Source: Bog-756 sp963730685 (GTDB taxonomy: Bacteria > Actinomycetota > Acidimicrobiia > Acidimicrobiales > RAAP-2). From it: a DNA stretch of 64,000 nt. Under the pieces are notes generated by a model. That model had not been told where the DNA came from, searched no databases, and saw nothing but the letters and a program-made list of their open reading frames with translations. Shown here in pieces: positions 33,520 to 39,842 of this stretch (the stretch's first letter is position 1; each line of letters opens with the position of its first letter). The stretch covers positions 124,001 to 188,000 of the forward strand of contig CAVSSP010000005.1 in the NCBI GenBank assembly GCA_963730685.1, written 5' to 3'. A program made the translations under genes and the position numbers.

Positions 33520-34899
33520 CTACTGGTCCGGGCGCCCGTGTCCGGCCCCGGGGCTCTTGCCGCCCGCGATCCGAACGAGACCGGCGATCGTGCTGCGCGA
33601 GACGAGATGGACAGCCCGTGCCGCTGGTGAGCCTCCGGACGCGTGGCGAGGGAGGAAGACGCGAAGCGCCCCCGGAAGCGTCTCGAATACCAGTGGTGGA
33701 TCCATGCTCATGGCCTCGCCATCCACACCGATGGCGACCGGGCCGTCGGCATCGACCTCGAATCGCGCGGCCGTCCACTCGAGCCACCCGGGGATGTGCC
33801 GCAACAGCCCGGTGAGCTCGAACGACACGAACTTGGCGGCGTCCTTGGCATTGTCGATGGTGGCGATGGCGACGCCGAGCACCCCCCCGTCGAGTCGGGC
33901 CCGGGTGCCACGGCCGGCGAACCGGTGGAGCTCATAGGGGTTGTTCGATACCAAGATCACGTCAGCCGTCGAATGCGATGACCCGTCAGGCTCGTTGAAC
34001 CGCAGCCCCGATCCGGGAGTCTCCGGTCCCAGGAGGTCCGGCAGTTTGGCCGCGGCCGTCTTGCGCTTTGCATTCCTGTACTCCGGGGATTGGACGATCT
34101 GGGCATAGAGACCGAGGGTGGCATTGTTCACGAAGACACGTCCGTTGATCGATGCCAGGTCGATCCGATGCTCGATTCCATCGGCAAAGGCATCGAGGGC
34201 ACCGACCACATCGTCTCGATCCAATCCAAGATCCAGGGCGAAGTGATTCCTGGTCCCGGCCGGCACCACGACGAAGGGAACATCGTGACGCACGGCGACC
34301 GCGGCCACCAGGGCCTGGGAGCCATCCCCGCCCGCCATTCCGATGATGTCGGCGCCCCGCCCGATGGCGTCTTCGGCCAACTGGAGCAGGTCGTCTCCAG
34401 GACGGAGCACGATCGGCTCGATGCTTCGCCGTCCGCACTCTTCTTCGAGGTGGAACCGTTCGGCTTTTCCTCCTCCGGATTTCAGGTTCATGATCAGCAC
34501 CGGGTGCGTGAAGGCAACCCCCTCGACACCGCCGGTCCCCTCTGGCCGGGTTGCCCGAACACCTTTGCCGAGGGCAGTGCGGGCCGAGGCCACCGAAGCC
34601 AGCCCGAGCAGGAGGACACCGGCGGCTCGGGGGAAGCTGAGGTCGGCGATGACCAATCCGCTGATGAGCAGTCCCAGTCCCACGGCCACGATCACGAGGG
34701 CGGCAAGCCTGGTCGCGCCTCTCCGCGTCAACGAATCCCACCCGCCGACGACGGTCACGACGAATCCGATCACGAGGAGAACCATGGCGCCGAGGTTGGC
34801 AACGCCTCCGATGACTGCCAGGGCCACCGCTCCCGCCAGCGATGCCAGTGCCACCGCGGCGAGGATTCGTCGGAGCGCCCGTGGGGGATGGTCGGTCAT
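33520..34899 (-). CDS. Diacylglycerol kinase family lipid kinase
   Basis: A 459-residue protein with three to four N-terminal membrane segments (residues ~10-110) and a DAGK catalytic domain. The N-terminal kinase motif is LIMNLKSGGGKAERF, the nucleotide loop is IGMAGGDGSQALVAAVAV, and VPAGTRNHFALDLGLD follows, as in YegS/DgkB and ceramide kinase relatives. The acceptor is likely diacylglycerol or another lipid alcohol. The start at 34899 (MTDHPP...) has GGAGAG before it. It is divergent from a PAP2 phosphatase gene, giving a kinase/phosphatase pair that could act on the same lipid in opposite directions. Confidence 0.85.
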   Translation of the reverse strand: MTDHPPRALRRILAAVALASLAGAVALAVIGGVANLGAMVLLVIGFVVTVVGGWDSLTRRGATRLAALVIVAVGLGLLISGLVIADLSFPRAAGVLLLGLASVASARTALGKGVRATRPEGTGGVEGVAFTHPVLIMNLKSGGGKAERFHLEEECGRRSIEPIVLRPGDDLLQLAEDAIGRGADIIGMAGGDGSQALVAAVAVRHDVPFVVVPAGTRNHFALDLGLDRDDVVGALDAFADGIEHRIDLASINGRVFVNNATLGLYAQIVQSPEYRNAKRKTAAAKLPDLLGPETPGSGLRFNEPDGSSHSTADVILVSNNPYELHRFAGRGTRARLDGGVLGVAIATIDNAKDAAKFVSFELTGLLRHIPGWLEWTAARFEVDADGPVAIGVDGEAMSMDPPLVFETLPGALRVFLPRHASGGSPAARAVHLVSRSTIAGLVRIAGGKSPGAGHGRPDQ

Positions 34900-35092
34900 G
34901 GATTCTCTCCGTTTGTCCTGGCGCCCGTGCAGGCGCCCGTCCGCAGACTCCGGCCTCCCAACCTGTCGCATACCCGGCCAGACACAGGACCGAAGTGTAG
35001 GGACCGGTGTTGGGGGAGGCCAGCCAGTACGGCGTCAGCCAGACCCCTGGCAACTGGTCCAAGCCACTCGGCAACCACCGGCCGGGCGTACC

Positions 35093-35746
35093 ATGATGAA
35101 GCGTGTGGATGACCGATCGGAGACCCCGGGAGCAATCGAGGATGTGGTCGACAGCCGTCCCTCCGAGGGCCCTTGCTTGACGACGAAACCCCCGTCTGTC
35201 GTGGGTGAGCTCTCGCAGATCGATCACGCGGTGTACCAAGCCGTCGCCTCGACGCCCACTCCGCGCCTCGACGCCCCGTTGCGGCGCCTGTCGAACTCCG
35301 CCAACTACTCGCTCCTCTGGGTCGGTGCTGCCGGAGTGTTGGCGGTCGTCGGCGGTACCCGGGGGCGCCGAGCCGCCGCTTCCGGATTGGCATCGATCGT
35401 CGCTTCTTCTGCCGTGGTCAATCTGATCCTGAAGAATCTCCACAGGCGAGATCGTCCGAACCGGGCCAGTGCCGGAATGATCAGCGCCCGGCACACCCGG
35501 ATGCCGGCATCGTCGTCATTTCCATCCGGTCACTCTGCTTCGGGATTCGCGTTTGCCACGGCGGTCGGATATCAGATTCCCTCGCTGTCCTTCCCGCTCA
35601 GGATTCTGGCCGCCTCCGTCGCCTACTCCCGAGTTCACTCCGGCGTCCACTATCCCGGTGATGCGATCGTCGGATCTCTTGCTGGCGGAGCAATCGGACT
35701 GATGGTGGGCGCCGAGTTCGACAGGCTCGTGGCCTCGAGCGCGTGA
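35093..35746 (+). CDS. PAP2-family membrane lipid phosphatase
   Basis: A 217-residue membrane phosphatase. The three PAP2 motifs are KNLHRRDRP, FPSGHSASG and YSRVHSGVHYPGD, the last with the catalytic His. Four or five membrane helices surround them, and a cytoplasmic N-terminus of about 45 residues precedes. It removes phosphate from lipids such as phosphatidate or polyprenyl diphosphate on the outer face. The frame is open far upstream, but the ATG at 35093 is the first that gives a compact protein. Its stop overlaps the next start by four bases (GTGA). Confidence 0.85.
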   Translation: MMKRVDDRSETPGAIEDVVDSRPSEGPCLTTKPPSVVGELSQIDHAVYQAVASTPTPRLDAPLRRLSNSANYSLLWVGAAGVLAVVGGTRGRRAAASGLASIVASSAVVNLILKNLHRRDRPNRASAGMISARHTRMPASSSFPSGHSASGFAFATAVGYQIPSLSFPLRILAASVAYSRVHSGVHYPGDAIVGSLAGGAIGLMVGAEFDRLVASSA

Positions 35747-36297
35747 CCCCGTTGCCGTCCTGGGAGCTCGTGCCGCAATTGGCCGACACGACGGCAGTGG
35801 ATCTGCAGCGCTGCCCAGGGTGCGGAGCGGTGACGCCCGGGGCATCCGGTCCGGTGCATGCCTACGTACCCGCCTCTCCGGGATGTTGGAGCCTCTTTTG
35901 CTCGCTCGCCGACTGGATGCAGTCGCTCGTCGGAGACGACGCGAGCACAACTGCCCAGCGGGTCGTCGATTCGTACATGGCGCAACATGCGGACAACCCT
36001 GAGCGGCGGAACCGTCAGTCGGTTGCGGTCCATCTCATGAGCCTGTGCGCCTCGTTGGAACAAGATGTTCCGGGTCGTGAGTTGCGGGGCCATCTCCTCG
36101 GCAGCTGGACCCACCGTGACTACCCTGAACTCCTGCCCAGACCCGTTGACTACGAGATCACCGTTGGGCAGATCGTCCCGGCGGACGATCTTGATCGACA
36201 CGGAGCAGTACGAGCGTGGGCGAGGTCGGTCTGGGATGCATGGGCTGACCACCATGAGGTCATCAGAGGGTGGATCGCCAACGGTCCACCTGGGTAG
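35743..36297 (+). CDS. DUF5946-like zinc-ribbon protein
   Basis: A 184-residue protein starting at a GTG that overlaps the PAP2 stop. It carries CPGCGA near residue 24 and then VHAYVPASPGCWSLFCSL, a Cys-rich segment followed by helices and a final WARSVWDAWADHHEVIRGW. This pattern matches proteins annotated as DUF5946. Function is unknown. The four-base overlap suggests coupled translation with the phosphatase, but the family is also found away from lipid genes. Confidence 0.6.
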   Translation: MTPLPSWELVPQLADTTAVDLQRCPGCGAVTPGASGPVHAYVPASPGCWSLFCSLADWMQSLVGDDASTTAQRVVDSYMAQHADNPERRNRQSVAVHLMSLCASLEQDVPGRELRGHLLGSWTHRDYPELLPRPVDYEITVGQIVPADDLDRHGAVRAWARSVWDAWADHHEVIRGWIANGPPG

Positions 36298-36326
36298 CGT
36301 TCCCTGAGGTAGAGAGGCTCTTGCGG

Positions 36327-36699
36327 TCAGTGTGGCGTCGCCGAGGCCCATCGTGGGTCCCGCCCGCACCAGCCGATGAAGTCCTCGGTAGGGGTGGCAC
36401 CGGGTGGGACGGCCACCGCATCCGCAAACACCCTGGGGCTGCGCATCTGGTCTGAAGGGATCGGCTGGAATATGGCGTAGGCGAATTCGATCGCCTCGCT
36501 GGGAATCACGAGGTCCCGGCCGACGCTACGGGCCAGGCCCAGGCGTGGATGAACAGGTCCCGACGTGGCCGAGGACATCGCGTGCCGTCCACTGCGAGCA
36601 CGGTGATGCCCGTTGCCAGTCGGGGCCCTCGAACAGGTCCACGGAGGTCGAAAAGAACCCGAGCCCCTCGACGAAGACGGCGTCGGGCGACCAGGGCAT
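36327..36699 (-). pseudogene. Truncated TIGR03086/mycothiol-dependent maleylpyruvate isomerase-like gene
   Basis: The N-terminal part (FFSTSVDLFEGPDWQRAS, CSQWTARDVLGHVG) and the C-terminal part (LARSVGRDLVIPSEAIE, RVFADAVAVPPGATPTEDF, GRDPRW) are typical of TIGR03086 DinB-like proteins of about 190 residues. The two parts are in different frames and about 60 residues between them, which normally hold the second helix and part of the metal site, are absent; HAW-like text at 36540-36550 sits almost directly after GHVG. A deletion plus frameshift makes this a decayed gene. It is convergent with the DUF5946 gene. Confidence 0.65.
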
Positions 36700-36750
36700 C
36701 CGCTGACCATCCCACCGGCGGCCCCCGCCTGCCACTGCCCGCTACATGGT

Positions 36751-36822
36751 GCGCCCCCCCGGACTCGAACCCAGGAACCTGCGGATTAAGAATCCGCTGC
36801 TCTACCGTTGAGCTAGGGGCGC
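36751..36822 (-). tRNA. tRNA-Lys (CTT anticodon)
   Basis: Read on the minus strand, 72 bases fold as a cloverleaf: acceptor GCGCCCC/GGGGCGC, D-arm GCTC/GAGC, anticodon arm GCGGA-TTCTTAA-TCCGC with anticodon CTT (lysine), and T-loop TTCGAGT. The T-stem CTGGG/CCGGG contains one G-G opposition at its middle pair. CCA is not encoded. The gene lies just before the esterase-LysS-MprF group, so the substrate tRNA and the enzymes that charge and use it are neighbours. Confidence 0.9.
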
Positions 36823-36878
36823 CCGGGAAGCATATGGCGGGCGGCGACAAGCGTCAACGTAATCGGGAGGCACGGCGG

Positions 36879-38195
36879 TCAGGGGACGGGCGGCGTGCAG
36901 TGCGCCGAGAGGTCCTTCGGGGCCGGGGTCAGTCCGAGTTTCCACGACAGCCAGGGGAGGGACTTCTGGAACGCCGCCGCCCAGAAGATGAAGTCGTGCC
37001 CCCCTGGCGGCGTCGTGAGGCAGACCTGGGCCATCCCGGCCTTCTTGGCCAGGTCGGAGAGCTGCTGTGCCGAGGCCAGGGCTTGTGGGTCCCCGGTACC
37101 GGAGGTGAACCATCCGGACAGCTCCGGGTATCTGGTGCCCCGGAGTAGGGAAGCCGGATTGTGAGCCTCGTAGTCGGACCTCGACCCGTGGTAGAGCTGC
37201 ACGATGGTCTGCTGCTCGTCGTCGTTGATGTACGTGGGGGACGAGTATCCCGAGTACGAGGCGAAGATCGAGAACGTCTTGGGGTTGCGCAACGCCAGCA
37301 TCGACGCGCACGTGCCGCCGGCGGACAGACCGGCCACCGCCAGGGCGTGCTTGCCCACGGCGGCGTTGAAGTTGACCTGCATGAAGGTGGGGACGTCGGT
37401 GACCAGGTACGTCTCCGCATCTCCGAAGACGCTGTTGGAGCATTCGGTGTCCGAGGTCTTGTTCCCGTTGTTGTCCGGGATGACCAGGATGGGCGCTTCC
37501 CCATGGTGCTTGGCGGCGAAGGCGGTGGACGTGGTGTCGGCGTAGCCCGCCCTCGTCCAGTCAGAAGGATCGCCGGGGACGCCGGCGATCAGTTCGATCA
37601 GCGGTAGCTGGGGCTCAGGGCTCTTGAACCAGGCCGGAGGGAGGTACACGTAGGCCTGCCCGGTCTGGAACTTGGACACGGTGGGGGGGATGTTCACGGC
37701 GATGGTCTCACCGTGGTCGGGCAGTTTCCCTGTGCGTCGGACCTCGGTGCGGAGGGCCTTGAGCTCGGGGAGATTGGTGAAGTCGGCAGCGTTCTTGCCC
37801 AACAGCCGTGCCAGGGTCGGGTAGTAGTCGTAGGTCTGGTTGACCACCGTGAAGGCGGCGATCACGCAGAACACCAGGGCGATCACGGAGAACGAGCGGA
37901 GGATCCAGTGGGCCCGGGTCCACCCCAGCACGATGAGCGTCAACGAGAACCAGATCAGCCAGGCCCACAGGTAGAACGTCCGGGGGAACTCCGCGGGCAC
38001 CAGCTTGAACACGTGGATGGCCACCGCGGTCAAGACGGTGAGGACGAAGCTGACCGGGATCCCGATCGGCAGCTGCCACTTCCACGCTCCGTCCAGCCAG
38101 CCCACCGACAGCACGACCGATGCGATGGCGACGATCACGATCGTCACCGGGAACCATCCCGTGATCAGGTCGACGTTGACGGCAAGCACTCTCAT
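36879..38195 (-). CDS. Membrane-anchored esterase, possible aminoacyl-phosphatidylglycerol hydrolase
   Basis: A 438-residue protein with about four N-terminal membrane segments (LITGWFPVTIVIVAIASVV onward) and an extracellular alpha/beta-hydrolase domain. Motifs are QAYVYLPPAWF, LIELIAGVPGDP, the nucleophile elbow VAGLSAGGTCASML and the final GGHDFIFW with the catalytic His. The ATG at 38195 gives a proper membrane start; the open frame beyond it is antisense to lysS. It is divergent from lysS and the MprF fusion. In corynebacteria and enterococci a hydrolase that removes amino acids from aminoacyl-phosphatidylglycerol is paired with the synthase; the same role here is inference from position and fold. 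Confidence 0.78.
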   Translation of the reverse strand: MRVLAVNVDLITGWFPVTIVIVAIASVVLSVGWLDGAWKWQLPIGIPVSFVLTVLTAVAIHVFKLVPAEFPRTFYLWAWLIWFSLTLIVLGWTRAHWILRSFSVIALVFCVIAAFTVVNQTYDYYPTLARLLGKNAADFTNLPELKALRTEVRRTGKLPDHGETIAVNIPPTVSKFQTGQAYVYLPPAWFKSPEPQLPLIELIAGVPGDPSDWTRAGYADTTSTAFAAKHHGEAPILVIPDNNGNKTSDTECSNSVFGDAETYLVTDVPTFMQVNFNAAVGKHALAVAGLSAGGTCASMLALRNPKTFSIFASYSGYSSPTYINDDEQQTIVQLYHGSRSDYEAHNPASLLRGTRYPELSGWFTSGTGDPQALASAQQLSDLAKKAGMAQVCLTTPPGGHDFIFWAAAFQKSLPWLSWKLGLTPAPKDLSAHCTPPVP

Positions 38196-38273
38196 GGAAT
38201 TCTCATTGCATAAGATAGTCACGGCTGCAGCCCGACTAGGGGTTAGGCAACGGGGCGACCCGAGGAAGAGGCC

Positions 38274-39791
38274 GTGATCGTGACAGACCCGATTGGCGAG
38301 GAGCCCGAGGAGCGGACAGCGGACGCGCTCAGTGCCGAGCGCCGCAAGAAGCGAGACGTCCTCACCGAACAAGGGATCGACCCGTATCCGACACGGTTCG
38401 ACCGGACGGTGACGGCGGCGCAACTCCACGAGCAGTACGACGAGCTCGCGCCCGACGTCCGCACCGGTCAGGAGGTCCGTATGGCCGGACGGCTGACCAG
38501 CATCCGTGGGCACGGCAAGCTGTCGTTCGCCACCCTCACCGATGTCACGGGATCGGTGCAGTTGCTCATGCAGACCTCGGTCCTGTCGGAGCCCGCCCAC
38601 ACCGTGCTGGCCAACCTCGACCTCGGTGACTGGGTGGGAGCCGAGGGGGAGGCGATCACCAGCCGCCGGGGTGAGCTGTCGGTGGATGTCCGCGAGCTGT
38701 CCCTGCTTTCGAAGGCGCTCCGACCGTTGCCGGACAAGTGGCACGGGCTGACAGAGACCGACACCCGCTACCGCCAGCGGGAGATCGACCTCCTGGCCAA
38801 CGCCGACTCCCGGCAGGTGTTCGACGTCCGGTTCAAGGCCATTGCCGCCCTGCGGAAGCAACTGGTCTCCGAGGACTTCGTCGAGGTGGACACCCCCATC
38901 CTCCAACCCCAGGCCGGCGGGGCCCTGGCCCGACCGTTCATGACCCACGCCAATGCACTGGACATCGATCTGAGCCTGCGGATCGCCCCGGAGCTCTATC
39001 TCAAGCGGTTGGTCGTCGGAGGGTACGAGCGGGTGTTCGAGATCGCCCGGAACTTCCGGAACGAGGGTGTGGACACCCGGCATAGTCCGGAGTTCACCGC
39101 GCTCGAGGCGTATCGTGCCTTCGGTGACGTCAACGATGGGATGGACCTCACCGAGCGGCTGGTGGTCGGGGCGGCGGAGTCGGCCGCCGGGCGGCTCACC
39201 TTCACAGTGGGTGGACGCGACATCGACCTCTCCCCACCCTGGCCCCGGCGCCAACTGCTCGACTGGTTGGAGGAGGCCGTGGGGCGTCGGCTCCACCCCA
39301 GCGACCCGGTCGAAGACGTGCGGTCGGTCTGCGAGAAGCACGGCGTGGACTTCCTGCCCGAGTGGGGATCGGGAAAGCTCATCTTCGAGCTGTACGACAC
39401 CATCCTGCTGCCCACCGTGGTCGATCCGGTCTTCGTGTGCGGATTTCCGGTCGAGGTCTCGCCGCTGGCCCGACGCACCAAGGACGATCCCACCATGGCG
39501 GACCGGTTCGAGCTGGCCATCGACGCCAAGGAGTTCGCCAATGGCTACAGCGAGCTCAACATCCCCGAGGAACAACAAGAGCGGTTCCGTGGGGAGGCCG
39601 ATGCTGTGGCACGCGGCGATCTCGAGGCCCACCCGGCCGATCTGGCCTTCGTGCGGGCGCTGGAGTACGGGCTGCCCCCGACATCCGGGATCGGCATCGG
39701 AGTCGACCGGTTGGTCATGCTGATCACCGAGGTCGAAGCCATCCGCGACGTGATCCTCTTCCCGATGATGCGTCCAGAGGCCGGTCGATGA
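38274..39791 (+). CDS. lysS: Lysyl-tRNA synthetase, class II
   Basis: A 505-residue class II LysRS. An N-terminal OB-fold (residues ~65-160: RMAGRLTSIRGHGKLSFATL) binds the anticodon. Catalytic motif 2 is ARNFRNEGVDTRHSPEFT and motif 3 is TSGIGIGVDRLVMLI near the C-terminus; EVSPLARRTKDDPTMADRF matches the lysine-specific insert. The GTG at 38274 has GAGGAAGAG upstream. It precedes an MprF-type gene by about 50 bases and resembles the synthetase half of mycobacterial LysX, so it may be a second, lipid-dedicated LysRS rather than the housekeeping enzyme. Confidence 0.9.
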   Translation: MIVTDPIGEEPEERTADALSAERRKKRDVLTEQGIDPYPTRFDRTVTAAQLHEQYDELAPDVRTGQEVRMAGRLTSIRGHGKLSFATLTDVTGSVQLLMQTSVLSEPAHTVLANLDLGDWVGAEGEAITSRRGELSVDVRELSLLSKALRPLPDKWHGLTETDTRYRQREIDLLANADSRQVFDVRFKAIAALRKQLVSEDFVEVDTPILQPQAGGALARPFMTHANALDIDLSLRIAPELYLKRLVVGGYERVFEIARNFRNEGVDTRHSPEFTALEAYRAFGDVNDGMDLTERLVVGAAESAAGRLTFTVGGRDIDLSPPWPRRQLLDWLEEAVGRRLHPSDPVEDVRSVCEKHGVDFLPEWGSGKLIFELYDTILLPTVVDPVFVCGFPVEVSPLARRTKDDPTMADRFELAIDAKEFANGYSELNIPEEQQERFRGEADAVARGDLEAHPADLAFVRALEYGLPPTSGIGIGVDRLVMLITEVEAIRDVILFPMMRPEAGR

Positions 39792-39842
39792 CCCCGCCGG
39801 AGGCCGGCCAGTGAGGCAACCGGAGGCTCCGGAGGTCACCAG

